From: Salisapilia sapeloensis
Lineage: Eukaryota > Oomycota > Peronosporomycetes > Peronosporales > Salisapiliaceae
Assembly: GCA_023334545.1 (NCBI GenBank)
Contig: JAADVB010000001.1
Span: forward strand, 124,001-188,000
Length of the DNA: 64,000 nt
Direction: 5' to 3'
Part shown: positions 34,898-48,613 of the stretch, piece after piece
Layout of the letters: every line of letters starts with the position of its first letter
How positions within the stretch are numbered: position 1 is the first letter of the stretch
The notes under the pieces: generated by a model
What the model was told of the DNA's origin: nothing
Seen by the model: the letters and a program-made list of their open reading frames with translations, nothing else
Database searches by the model: none
Program-made: the position numbers and the translations under genes

Positions 34898-35503
34898 TCA
34901 GCTCTTTAGATTCAAACGCTTCCTCTTCTTGTCCGTAGATGAACCAACCGCGTAATACAATAAATTATCGGTTTCTTCTTCTAAACGTTGCAGTGATTTA
35001 TCCTTGAAACGCGGTCCACGGGCTAACATTTTGCTCCACTTGGTCTGTTTGGAAGGATGAATTGAAGATGCTGTTCGTCTTGGCTCTCTACTCTTCGTCG
35101 AATGAGCAGAAGAGGTCATTGATGGCTGAGACGATTGTGGTCTTGCTCGACGACTAGTATCGATTTTCCCTTTGTCAGTGTATTGAGGTGGGACGGCTGG
35201 TCGAGTCAAAAAGCAGAGATGTTCAGCTCTTTCGATCGATTCGGCGATGACTCGAGCTTGTTCCAGGTCCTCATCTGGTGTTAGTACTCGTGATCGAGAT
35301 AGTTGATGCATTTGAGCTACTCGTTGAATACCACGCTGTCGATGCATTCGGTTCTGTAGCTCATCCTCTCGGTCAATGATAGCTTGACGTACCCACACCA
35401 TGGAGAATATCGACTGCACTTGAATAAATTGTCCTTCAGAAAAGTTAATTATAGCGTCGACCAAGACTACAAGACAAGGTTGTAAAGGGAAGAAATCATT
35501 CAT
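34898..35503 (-). CDS. Orphan protein, basic C-terminus, directly downstream of POLE2
   Basis: 201 residues, single exon, no family recognised. The N-terminus is hydrophobic to amphipathic (MNDFFPLQPCLVVLVDAIIN). A helical charged region follows (VRQAIIDREDELQNRMHRQR; EDLEQARVIAESIERAEHLC), then a Ser/Arg-rich linker and a basic end (DKKRKRLNLKS) that could be a nuclear signal. Its start is only 11 bp after the POLE2 stop on the same strand, so either the POLE2 3' UTR overlaps it or the two share a transcript. An unannotated upstream exon is possible because this N-terminus looks truncated. Confidence 0.5.
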   Translation of the reverse strand: MNDFFPLQPCLVVLVDAIINFSEGQFIQVQSIFSMVWVRQAIIDREDELQNRMHRQRGIQRVAQMHQLSRSRVLTPDEDLEQARVIAESIERAEHLCFLTRPAVPPQYTDKGKIDTSRRARPQSSQPSMTSSAHSTKSREPRRTASSIHPSKQTKWSKMLARGPRFKDKSLQRLEEETDNLLYYAVGSSTDKKRKRLNLKS

Positions 35504-35514
35504 TCTACCAACGT

Positions 35515-37722
35515 CTACTCGACACTGCTAAACTCGGTTGCCTTTGTGCTTGGTCGATAGAGGACAAAGGAAAAATCGACGTGGAATGACCCTGGATGGA
35601 AAACTGCTACATCAGAATATCCGAGCTGAAACTGATCCGTCGAGTCTCCAAGAATGAGCTTTATCAACGATAAAAAACAGTCAGTGCTCGATACTAGAAG
35701 CATAATATTAAGCGAAGACATACCACATCTGGCAGTGGAAACAATCGCATGAAGGAATCGTAATCCCAGTCAATTGGACATGCTGACAATGGCAGTGGAC
35801 AGAGATGTCCTTGATCAACCACTGTCTTCACAACCTAAGCATTTAATCTGCATGTCAATACATGCCTTTCGCATCCAAAGATACTATTTTAGACGTACAT
35901 GCTTGGAAATATCAACCGGAGGTCGTGCAGTCGACTCTCCATCCACTTCCATCTCCGTCTCCTCGTCCGGCAGAACTGGAACGACCGTATGCCGCTCCAT
36001 ACGCTGCTGCAGGTTATCTCGGAAGATCAAGATATCTTGCGTATAATAACGAATCCTATCGTCATCATCACATACTAAGCTCCCATCCTCTTTATCACTA
36101 TTAATGCATCTACCTGCATGGATTCGTGGTACATGTGATTGTCGGAACTTTTCCTGTCAAGCCTCGAGTACAAACCGTTGGTAGCTAGTATGCAAGATAA
36201 GTTTATACTCTTATCAAGAAAAGAAAGTCAAGAGTGCAGACAGGATGACGAGGGAACGCAGCCGTGGAGCCTGGATCGTTTGGACCAGGAACAAGGACGA
36301 ATTGAGACGATTGCGCTAGCTTTGGGTACTTTTGGATGATACTACCGAGCTCATCCAATCCGTCCGTCAGGTCTTGCAACGAGTTCGAATCTGCTCCAGT
36401 ACCGATGGGAGCAGAGAGGAAGTCACCCATGAGCACGAATAAAGCTGGCTGAAGTCCTTCCAGGCCTTGGAAGAGCTTATCTAGATGAGATAGAACTCTC
36501 GGATCGTCCAGATGGACATCGGAGAGAACGATAAATGTTGCATGATGATCGTTCACTTCTAGCTTTGCGATCTGAGCTTTCTGCTGCGTCGAGACTTCGA
36601 CACCGAGTGGGTCTAATCCACTCATGACGTCTACCGTCAGTGCCTTAGTTTCAGGAGGTGGAAAGCCCATCGTCTACATAGTGGAGCCGTAAGTTTGTGA
36701 TTAGAAGTAGGGGATTATGATGCGAGGAGCATACTTGAACGTGAAGAATGTCGTCGACCACTTCTCCTTCAACGAGGACAACGCAGTTGATCGTGAAGAG
36801 CCCGTTCGTATAGGACTATATAAGCATTTCAACGTAATAAATATGAAAGTGTAGACTGTCAGTAGTTCGAGTGCATCATACCGCATTGGAGAGATCGATG
36901 TAGACTCGGGACGATAGGTCTTCAATGTACAATCGCTTCCGTTCGTCTTGGCCGAGCATCCCTACAACTCGCTTTACGCCTGTGACGCCAAGAAGCGATT
37001 CGATACGAGAGAGCTATACATGCACGCCATTAACTACATATGAACACCACCTCGGTATGCTGCTATTGTATCGAGTACCTCAATGTAGTCTGCGTTGCTG
37101 GAAGTAGCAATTGCAGGTGGAGCAAAGAGCTTATTCCTTCGAACTCTTCGTTCCACGATCTCAAATCTATAGAGGTAATAGCTGATGAAATGCATGTGGG
37201 CACTGTAGATAGCAACAGAATTTACCGGTCACGTAAAAGCTGGACTCGAGCTTTCGCATCGGCATGTAACTTCCTGTCTGTATCCGATCGAAGCTCGTAG
37301 GCATTCGTATGGGCGTTGTAGTGCACTCTGGGAGTGGTGAAAGCATCAAAGATTTGGATTCGCTCGAACTCGTTCTCTTCCGACACTGCCAATAGTGTGT
37401 CAAGAGCACTTTGAAGAGCTTCGAGCGATACCACAGACGTTGCGACTGTAATGCATTGGCAATGAAATGGATGTATAGTAGGATAGTGCATCAACTACTT
37501 ACGTTTAGTGCGATCAATGCTGTTCTTGAGTGCATAGATTACATCGTCTAGCTCCAATGAAGGCTCACTATCCACAGTAGACTTCCGTCACTTGCTGTAC
37601 TAGACAAAAATACACAAACGATGTGCTTACTTTTCCAACTCGTTAGTTAGATGCTGCAGTGCGTCTGCACGTAGTGATAGTCCCTGCAATTTACATGCAC
37701 GGAATACACGCTTGGATGCCAT
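35515..37722 (-). CDS. POLE2: DNA polymerase epsilon subunit 2 (POLE2/DPB2)
   Basis: Non-catalytic B subunit of the leading-strand polymerase and part of the CMG helicase contact. Start ATG at 37720-37722 (MASKRVFRACKLQGLSLR). About ten short introns were inferred. Joined blocks match human POLE2 in order: the N-terminal AAA-like helical domain (ALQHLTNELE; FDAFTTPRVHYNA), the OB fold (ESLLGVTGVKRVVGMLGQ; RLYIEDLSSRVYIDLSNA; GLFTINCVVLVEGEV), then the inactivated calcineurin-like phosphoesterase (MGFPPPE; ATFIVLSDVHLDDPRVL; FVLMGDFLSAP; SSQFVLVPGPNDPGS; CTTNPC/R/IRYYTQDILIFRDNL; VVDQGHLCPLPL; CPIDWDYDSFMRLFPLPDV; VFHPGSFHVDFSFVLYRP). The phosphoesterase metal-binding motifs are lost, as in the family. 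Confidence 0.9.
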
Positions 37723-38670
37723 ACTTTGGCGAAAATAGTGTCTGCGAGTATTGACTTGATTAATGTATACGCACGTTTTGAATCGCCACTTGATTAAAGT
37801 AAGCTCCATATTCGGCTTTAAATATCCCCAGGGGCTCTCGTGAGTATATTTCCGGGGAATTTGTTGATCTATATGCGCATTTATTCTGCTTTCGTACCTT
37901 CATGAACGGAGTGGATCGCTTACGAGCTCTCCTTCCTCCGTTTTATCGCTTTTGAAGTTTATTTTCTTATCTGACTTTATAACGCCACTAAGTGTACTTT
38001 TCGTTTTCTAATTGCCAATAATGGATGACAAAATAATGTATTTTCAGTGTTTGGTAACTTTAATAGTTGTTTTATATAACATATTGTCAAAAAAGTATCC
38101 TGTAGCATATTAATGCCTAAACTTACACCAAGTTGCCATGTTCCCGTCTTCTTCTGTGACCGCTTTCTTTCAGCGCACAATTCTACACACTCTCTTGCTA
38201 GCTTGACCGATGCATCTATATGTACAAAAGACTTTTATTTAGTAAATGCATTCCATCTCTGTAGTAGATATGACACACAAAGCTAAGCTACGTAAGACTT
38301 GATCACGGTTGCATTCATGTGGATTTTATGCAACTCTGCGTGATTAAAGGATAAAATCGACTTATCAATTTCATCCCACCACTTTCGATACACTCACGGA
38401 TACTGTATCATCTACATTGAAGCTAAGTCCACTAAATAGTGCATCATGTTAGAACTTGTAGCATGGATCAAATAGTAACTGCATGAATCACATTTCCAAT
38501 AGCACATCGAAATTGTTTCTCTGTTGATACAGCTTACCATACATACAACATCGTGTGAACTGATGGTAGGCGATCGAAATTACCAGTTCCTGACCTTTTA
38601 TGACTCGAGACTTAAGAAAAGGCATTCAAGCAAAATTTAGAAACATCACAAGCACCTCGACAAGGAAAGC
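37723..38670. other. Divergent intergenic region, POLE2 to SKP1-like
   Basis: AT-rich promoter region for both genes. It contains only short unsupported ORFs; no RNA gene or repeat was seen. Confidence 0.4.
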
Positions 38671-39222
38671 ATGTCCGATAGTCCTTTTGAGCCCACAAGC
38701 ATTTGCATTCATACCAAGGACCAGGTTCAGATGAGCATATCGGTTGCTGCCAGTGCAATGAGCGAAGTCATCCAAGAGCAACTCCAAGGTATGCAATCCA
38801 CATTTAAAAGTGCATAACCAAAAGAGAATGAGACTTAGCCCACGTGCCTATAGCTCATAAGGATCGCACTAAACCTCTTCATATCTACTTACAAGACGTA
38901 AATGGTGAAACCTTGTCTAAAGTTCTTCAGTTTTGCGAATATCACAAGTTCAGACCGTATCATGAGACCGAAGAGGTACATCTATGTATCAGAAAGACTA
39001 TGATGCACAATGACCGTACTAGAGTAGCTTTCATCGAAGCCAACTACACTTGACTCGATCGATAAATGGGATAGCGAGTTCATCGCATCAAGTGACCTCT
39101 TCGACTTGATTGTCGCTGCCACGGAGCTTCGAATCAAGACGCTTCTGGATCTTGCCTATGCCAAACTAGCCTTTGTCATCGAATACACTCCATCCGAAGA
39201 GCTGGACTGTAAGGAAATTTAA
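38671..39222 (+). CDS. Divergent SKP1-like protein with shortened C-terminus
   Basis: SKP1 links F-box proteins to cullin in SCF ubiquitin ligases. Three exons: 38671-38788, 38839-38975 and 39040-39222 (introns 50 and 64 nt), about 145 residues. SKP1/BTB blocks are visible: ISVAASAMSEVIQEQL, GETLSKVLQFCEYHKFRPYH, DSIDKWDSEFI, LFDLIVAATELRIKTLLDLA and FVIEYTPSEEL. It then stops (DCKEI) where SKP1 continues TPEEIRKTFNI plus the F-box-binding helices. A neighbouring frame just after TPSEEL reads VRKFNRISQ, which resembles the missing motif. A one-base shift may therefore have truncated the gene. It is a divergent paralogue or a decaying one, unlikely to be the main SKP1. Convergent with the TTC38-like gene. 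Confidence 0.65.
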
Positions 39223-39297
39223 CCGAATCTCGCAAATCGTAACGTGCCCGCCTTTATGGTTCGAAAACTGTTTTCCTCTTCTATTCTTGTCCTACTT

Positions 39298-41421
39298 TAT
39301 CGAGCATTCTTGCCACCTTGGCCCAATCCAAGCACATAGCTCATACCTTGAGCATCACGAAGTCCGGAATCGTCTCCAAGCGACTCGAATACACGAGAGT
39401 ACGTCTGCCAGGTCTGTGCGCTCTGTGACTTTTCACTCAATCTACTCGAGTTTGTTAGCGCAGGAAGCTACGGGTATCCTCATAGCACGCACCTTTCGTT
39501 CAGTAGAGCCTTCGCCAGCGATAGATCCTGCAAACGGCTCGCACTAGTAATTCAAAGCATATCAGATCATACATCCAATGTGTATGCCTAAGTCAGGTAC
39601 CTATCGATCAGAAGTAGTGTGATGATCTCATGGTCCACTGGAGTCTCTCCAAGAAGCTGTAGAGAGCCTTGGATCGGCAAAAGCAACCTTGTTGCTTCTT
39701 CATATCGTCCTTCCACATACGCAGAGAAAGCCCCGCAAGCAGCGTCATACGTATTCGCAAAGGAAGCTGTCTGAAACGTTAGAGAAGGCTACAGACATAA
39801 TACACACTGCATGTACCGGGCGGAGGAGCGTAGCTAAACTGCACCGAGCTAATGTTCATACCCGACACAATGGATTTTAAATCCACTTCATCACTTCCAT
39901 CCACCTCTTCCACCGTCTTCTTCTCTCCAGATGTCTTCTCCGCCACAGCGTACACACTCTACTAGCACGATCACTATCTACATCACTCTGATAGAACACA
40001 TTCGGTCGTACATTACGCAAAACTCGTGCGAATGGTGGGAGCACAACTGGGTCACTCGAAGGTGTCGTAGACACTGCTTCCCACGCCTGATACAGTTTCT
40101 GGAACAAATCGACAGTCGGTTGTTCCGCAAAGTGCAGTCGCCACGCGATCTGCGTCGCGTCTGCTAGACCGCGATACGACGGCTGACCTTCAGACGGACA
40201 GAAGATGTGCTGGTGCAAGAATTGCTGGATACGGTCGTATCGTCCCAACTCGAGCAGGTAGAGTACCCAGTGGAAGTACATTCGACGTTCCAACGGACCT
40301 CCATTCTCTAGTACATCCTACAAAGCTGTTACATTCCGTTCTCTTTATCATATCGGAAGAGTACGTGCCTTGTACTGGTTAGCGTAACTAGCTCCATGAT
40401 TCGGATTTCCTTTCACCTCTAGAACGTTAAGGATCGTATGGACTAGCATCAAGGCATCAGTACAGGATGCATACGTATGGAAACAGATCATATACAAGCC
40501 CATTTGTCTTGACTATTCATCGACAGAGCTTGTTCTGCTAAAGACTCTGCTGCATCGACTTTGCCTTGGAGCTGAAGACCAAATGCTTGCATCGACAGCA
40601 CATGACTAAACCCGGTGTCCGTTGGAGACCACATCGGTAGTCGACGCGTAACAGTACCCAAAGCGTTTTTGTAGTCTCTGCTCTCACATTTAGCTTGGAG
40701 AAGATAAAAAGACTACAATGTAAGAGAGACTGACCCTAGCATGAGGTAGATGTCATAGCTGCATCGAAGAGCTAGCAGGTCCGAGTGGTCTCGAAGCAGA
40801 ATGGTCTCGTAGATGGCAGCTGCTTCCCGATATCGACCATGCACCATCGAGTCTAGTGCAGATAGGTGCAATTGCTCGATGGCTGTCAAGATTTCTAACA
40901 TCCAAATGCATTAGAGACTTTATCCTGTATGCAGATACATGGAGGAGATACCGCTCTTGGAAAGCTTCAGAGCTCTACGCCATGAAGAAAATGCATTGAT
41001 CGAATCACGGTGATCAAGAGGCAGGAGACACTGGCTTGTACCGACGAGGACATGGCCCATGAAAAAGTCAGGCTCGTTTTCCATGACCTAGGCTATCATC
41101 AGCATCTACATACCCACCAAGCAAAGACAGTATAACGTACCTCATCCAGCATAAATTTAGGGTGTGAATTCAATGACACGTACTATTGCAATGTAAGGGA
41201 TAAGTTCATTTTCCTCTATAACGTTCATATCCAGAATGCAATTGGCATACTTCGAGCAGTGCCAAGTCATACGCCTTCTCCTTCTCAATTGATCGACTGA
41301 GCTTATTATGCTTGGGTGCTTCAAACTCACCGATCCCAAAGATCTTGCCTAAGAAGGAAGCAGACCTCGTAGCAGTCTGTATGGCAGCAATACGCCGCAC
41401 TGGTCGGAGCGCTGACAACAT
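39298..41421 (-). CDS. TTC38: TTC38-like tetratricopeptide repeat protein
   Basis: Intron-rich gene, about ten short exons. The N-terminus MLSALRPVRRIAAIQTATRS has the Arg/Ala/Ser character of a mitochondrial presequence. Exons joined by eye give KAYDLALLE/YVSLNSHPKFMLDE/VMENEPDFFMGHVLVGTS, which parallels the TTC38 start (DPTFVMGHAM). Then come LHLSALDSMVHGRYREAAAI with LLRDHSDLLALRCSYDIYLM, HWVLYLLELGRYDRIQQFLH, SRLQDLSLAKALLNER and TWQTYSRVFESLGDDSGLRD. These follow TTC38 in order (SAVETFANGNF..., HWALYLIEKGEYEAAL...). The stop (TAA) is at 39298-39300. TTC38 family function is poorly known. Individual introns were not all fixed, so the span is firmer than the exon list. Confidence 0.75.
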
Positions 41422-41566
41422 GATACTGACACTCGGTTTTGTGGTTCATTTGACTATGCTTCAAGAAACCTTCGTACGACCTCACAACTTATTTTCATCT
41501 CGAAACGCTTCATACTCGATTTTAAATTGAAAAAAGATTATACTTCTTATCCCTCCGTCCGTCTTT

Positions 41567-43063
41567 TTACATGGACTGGGAAGCATATATCGTCCCATTC
41601 GAATCGGATCCGATACCTGTCTGGACTGGAAAACTCCCGATCAGCTCTTCCCAACCAGACGCTTGTGGCACTGGAGCTGACTGCATCATATGCAATTGCA
41701 AGATACCAGACATGGCTAATGGGTCTGGGATGGGTAAGTGAGAGAACCGGGAAGATATCCCGTTGCTGGAAGACATAGGGTATGCGGAGCTTTGGGGAGA
41801 GTCGTACGACTCTGTCTGCATCGATAGAAGCGCTTCAGACTTGACTCGATCCTTTGGTCTCATGTCGTTGTACGAGTCGAAGCCAGAAACGTAGGTCGAA
41901 TGCATATAGACTGGCTCTTGGGTGGCTAAATACGAATGTGCAGTCATGTGCCTATGATACGGAAATGGCTCTGGTGTGTCATGAACGAGTTGAAAACTCT
42001 CCTCGGCCCCAGGTATATGTCCATCAGAAGACGAACATACCGTCACCTCATTACTCGATCGATCAAACTTCGTCCGCTTACTTGTTCGTTCCATTTCGAT
42101 CGGATCTGGTTCCCGTCGCCGATTCACTTTAATCAATTCTGCTCCTCTCTCTTCAAAATCACCAGATAAGAGTACCGTTAACTCGCCTTTACGCAAGAGC
42201 TGCATCGCCATCTTCCTCTTCCTACTACTCGAAACGTCCAAACCGTCCACTGGTTGCTCCACCGTCATCGCGAGGCTCAAGAAGTTGGTTATCCAAAACT
42301 GTTTGACGGCAGAACGAAGGTGATTCGTGTCGACACGAGCGCCTTCATGGGTATTATTATCCCGAATGTATTGTTGCACGAGCTCGTGATGAAAGACAGC
42401 TTCCGCTCGTGAGAAGTGTATTTGTCGTTCTACATGATCCTGTCGTTCGAAAGAGATTGCAGGAAGCCCGTCGGTGGGTCGACCGACGCGAAAGGTACGC
42501 TTCCCAAGCGCATTCTTCTGGAACTTCTTGGATAAACGCATCGTGGAGCAGTTGAGTAATCTGGATACGGCTAAGCGAACTGGTGTGCCATTTGCTAATG
42601 GGAGTGCATTCCGATCAAATTCTTTTAAAATGACCTTGATAAAGTGTTCTTCCGCTGAGCTCCATTTGCCTCCACGCGTTGGAATGGAAGTGGACGTGTC
42701 TAGAGGTAAGACACGGATCATTGGCGACTCTTCTCCACAACAAACACAATGGGTCATTGGCCATATATGCACGCAACGGGAGTGGAAGAGATGTCCACAC
42801 GAGGTCGTGGTAAGGATGGGATCTGGGTGGAAACAAACGTCGCATACGGCTTCATGCGTTTGCTGAGATGGCGTCAGCGGCGTGTCAAGATCCTTCGACA
42901 ATGTCGGTGAGTAGGCCGGTATGTGTTTGTGTGCTACGCCAGTTGCTGATGGCGGTAGTGGCCAACTCGTAGTGCGGGACTCCTGTTCATGGCTCCATCG
43001 TGGTCGTACATCCGATCGATGGATATCGCTTGCAGCCGACAGCGTCGGTGCCGTGGGTTGCAT
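41567..43063 (-). CDS. RING-finger protein with a stramenopile-type SKKF domain
   Basis: 498 residues, single exon. A RING/zinc finger at about residues 73-112 (CDVCFHPDPILTTTSCGHLF, HSRCVHIWPMTHCVCCGEE) suggests E3 ubiquitin ligase activity. Directly after it, at about 133-195, lies KWSSAEEHFIKVILKEFDRN ... GTPVRLAVSRLLNCSTMRLS followed by KKFQKN. This pattern (W-x-x-x-E-E, L-x-x-x-F, GTxxRxxLSxxLNCxxMRxSKKF) is one I associate with many diatom and oomycete proteins of unknown, possibly regulatory, role. The C-terminal half is low complexity with a basic stretch (RKRKMAMQLL; RTSKRTKF), so nuclear location is plausible. The ligase role rests on the RING only. Confidence 0.72.
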   Translation of the reverse strand: MQPTAPTLSAASDIHRSDVRPRWSHEQESRTTSWPLPPSATGVAHKHIPAYSPTLSKDLDTPLTPSQQTHEAVCDVCFHPDPILTTTSCGHLFHSRCVHIWPMTHCVCCGEESPMIRVLPLDTSTSIPTRGGKWSSAEEHFIKVILKEFDRNALPLANGTPVRLAVSRLLNCSTMRLSKKFQKNALGKRTFRVGRPTDGLPAISFERQDHVERQIHFSRAEAVFHHELVQQYIRDNNTHEGARVDTNHLRSAVKQFWITNFLSLAMTVEQPVDGLDVSSSRKRKMAMQLLRKGELTVLLSGDFEERGAELIKVNRRREPDPIEMERTSKRTKFDRSSNEVTVCSSSDGHIPGAEESFQLVHDTPEPFPYHRHMTAHSYLATQEPVYMHSTYVSGFDSYNDMRPKDRVKSEALLSMQTESYDSPQSSAYPMSSSNGISSRFSHLPIPDPLAMSGILQLHMMQSAPVPQASGWEELIGSFPVQTGIGSDSNGTIYASQSM

Positions 43064-46367
<3,304 letters not shown>

Positions 46368-47046
46368 GACACGACGATGGAAGTAGAGCGAAAGGAAGAT
46401 AGTGTTTGCTGAACCTCGTATTAAAAATGAAAGAGCGTTCGTGCGATATGAAAAAGAGGGAGTTGATTGCAAGCAATTATATAGACGAAAGAACGGCACT
46501 TGCGGATGTAGTGCAGTATTAAAGCTCTCGTCGGCCAGTGTCGTTAATTTCAAAATAGCTGTCATTGCGATAGATCCGTTGCTCTTAAATTGACCTACTG
46601 CTTCCCCTTATAAAGTCTGGCTATGCATATTTGTTTATCCGGTCGATAATTTGAATCGCACCGAGTGTCCATGCCAGGTTACCACTGTCTGCATTTACAT
46701 ACGTTCCGTTGCACTTCAATCGTTTTCACAAGTCCTCCAAATACGACTACAACTACATGCATCAGCCAGCGCCAACATATCCATTCTCTCTTACGCATTC
46801 CAATTCGTCATGCACTTGTATCCACCAGTTCTGTGGTAGAAATCAGTCTGAGCATTTCCACCAGCATTTTCCTATTGTTTCGCCAGATGTTGCCATCCCG
46901 CATCCACGAGATTTTACAGAAAGTTTGAATGGCGTCTTTAAATAGTTGAACATTTCTTACAAACACACTTCCAATTGCTTATTTTCTGGAACGATATCCT
47001 TAGCTGCCACTCAGCTAATGTCGCAAACACCTTGGATCCAACTTGA
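46368..47046. other. ADH to ASS intergenic region
   Basis: ADH 3' end and ASS upstream sequence. No gene is supported; ORFs are short. Confidence 0.4.
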
Positions 47047-47062
47047 GCTCATTCTGCAATTT
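47047..47062 (+). promoter_or_regulatory. Oomycete core promoter (Inr plus FPR) of argininosuccinate synthase
   Basis: GCTCATTCTGCAATTT matches the oomycete initiator consensus (TCATT core) joined to the flanking promoter region CAWTTT. It ends 32 bp before the ATG at 47095, which fits a short leader. Seen directly; the consensus is established for Phytophthora and relatives. Confidence 0.82.
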
Positions 47063-47094
47063 GCTCGGAAAGGAAACAAACAAGAAGATTGAAA

Positions 47095-48339
47095 ATGGGA
47101 GAAGTCGTAGTACTCGCATACTCTGGCGGATTGGACACGTCCGTCATTTTGAAGTGGCTCGTCAACCAAGGATACGAAGTCGTATGCTATTGCGCCAACG
47201 TCGGACAGCAAGGTGAAGACTACACGGAAGTGCGCGCCAAGGCTGAGAAGCTTGGCGCCAAGAAGGTCTACATTGAAGACCTGCGCGCTGAGTTCGTTAC
47301 GGACTATGTCTTCGAAGCTGTCAAGGCGAACGCTATCTACGAGTCGCGATACTTGCTCGGTACGTCGCTCGCTCGACCGGTCATTGCCAAGAAGCAGGTG
47401 GAGATTGCTCACAAGGAAGGCGCCAAGTATCTTGCCCACGGCGCCACTGGCAAGGGTAACGACCAAGTGCGATTTGAGTTGTGTGCGCAGGCATTGGACC
47501 CGCACCTCAAGATGATTGCGCCGTGGCGAGACCCGGAGTTCATTGAGAAGTTCAAGGGACGTGCTGACTTGCTCAAGTACGCTGCGGAACAGGGTATCCC
47601 TGTTGACGCCACGCCCAAGGCCCCGTACAGTGTCGACGAGAACTTGTACCACACGAGTTTCGAAGCTGGTATGCTCGAAGATACCATGACTTCGCCTACG
47701 CCCGACATGTTCAAGATGACGACGGACCCGAAGGAAGCTCCGGACCAGGCCGAGCAGATCCAGATCCGATTCGAGAAGGGTGTTCCTGTCGGCGTCAGCA
47801 ACCTCACGACGCCGGACAAGGAGCTCACGGACCCTCTTGAGCTCTTCTTGAAGCTGAACGAGTACGCCGGTAAGCACGGCATCGGCCGTATCGACATTGT
47901 CGAAAACCGCTTTGTCGGTATCAAGTCTCGTGGTGTGTACGAGACGCCTGGTGGAACTATCCTCCGCGAAGCCCACCTTGACCTCGAAGGTCTCTGCCTT
48001 GACCGTGAAGTCATGCATGTGCGTGACATGCTGTCGGCCAAGTTCGCCGAGTTCTGCTACAACGGTTTCTGGTTTGCACCGGAAATGGACTTTGTCCGCA
48101 ACTCGATCAACTACTCTCAACAGAACGTGACGGGATACGTCAACTTGGAGCTTTACAAGGGCAACGTCACCGTCATGGGCCGTCACTCGGAGTACTCGCT
48201 CTACAGTGCGGACCTTGCCAGCATGGACCAGGAAGGCGGCGGAGCCGACTTTGACTACAACCCTGGTGACGCCCAAGGCTTCATCCGTATTAACGCAACT
48301 CGATTGAAGGCCTGGAAGGGACGTAATGTGCCCAAGTAA
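47095..48339 (+). CDS. ASS1: Argininosuccinate synthase
   Basis: ATP-dependent joining of citrulline and aspartate in arginine synthesis. 414 residues, no intron, start [20 protein letters not shown], with the ATP-pyrophosphatase loop AYSGGLDTS. Further signatures are [44 protein letters not shown], and [18 protein letters not shown] near the end. The TTG at 47089 six bases upstream is not used, because the ATG at 47095 gives the standard N-terminus. The preceding Inr element supports this start. Confidence 0.97.
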   Translation: MGEVVVLAYSGGLDTSVILKWLVNQGYEVVCYCANVGQQGEDYTEVRAKAEKLGAKKVYIEDLRAEFVTDYVFEAVKANAIYESRYLLGTSLARPVIAKKQVEIAHKEGAKYLAHGATGKGNDQVRFELCAQALDPHLKMIAPWRDPEFIEKFKGRADLLKYAAEQGIPVDATPKAPYSVDENLYHTSFEAGMLEDTMTSPTPDMFKMTTDPKEAPDQAEQIQIRFEKGVPVGVSNLTTPDKELTDPLELFLKLNEYAGKHGIGRIDIVENRFVGIKSRGVYETPGGTILREAHLDLEGLCLDREVMHVRDMLSAKFAEFCYNGFWFAPEMDFVRNSINYSQQNVTGYVNLELYKGNVTVMGRHSEYSLYSADLASMDQEGGGADFDYNPGDAQGFIRINATRLKAWKGRNVPK

Positions 48340-48613
48340 GCGCTACTGGTGGCCTTCCAGTCGACTTGATCACAGTTGCTCCAGTTTATATCAGTACCTC
48401 TTAGTGTTGGCGGACTTTCGATCGGATACACGTCGACCTCATAAACAGACAAAACATGAAGTTTTCGTTAGAATATACATAAAGTCTTCATCCGACAATC
48501 ATCTAACGCAAATTTATCGACAGACTAGCTACCATGAAGACAAGACAGGGCAAGAGAGTACATTCACGCTCAGCAAAAACGTTTCATTATACATACAAAT
48601 CCTTACGTGCGCA

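Noticed and set aside
39173..39547. 124-codon plus-strand ORF
   Set aside because: It overlaps the end of the SKP1-like gene and lies opposite the last TTC38-like exons, with no recognisable protein.
47011..48276. 421-codon minus-strand ORF antisense to argininosuccinate synthase
   Set aside because: Same effect of codon bias; no protein-like features, and the plus-strand gene is certain.
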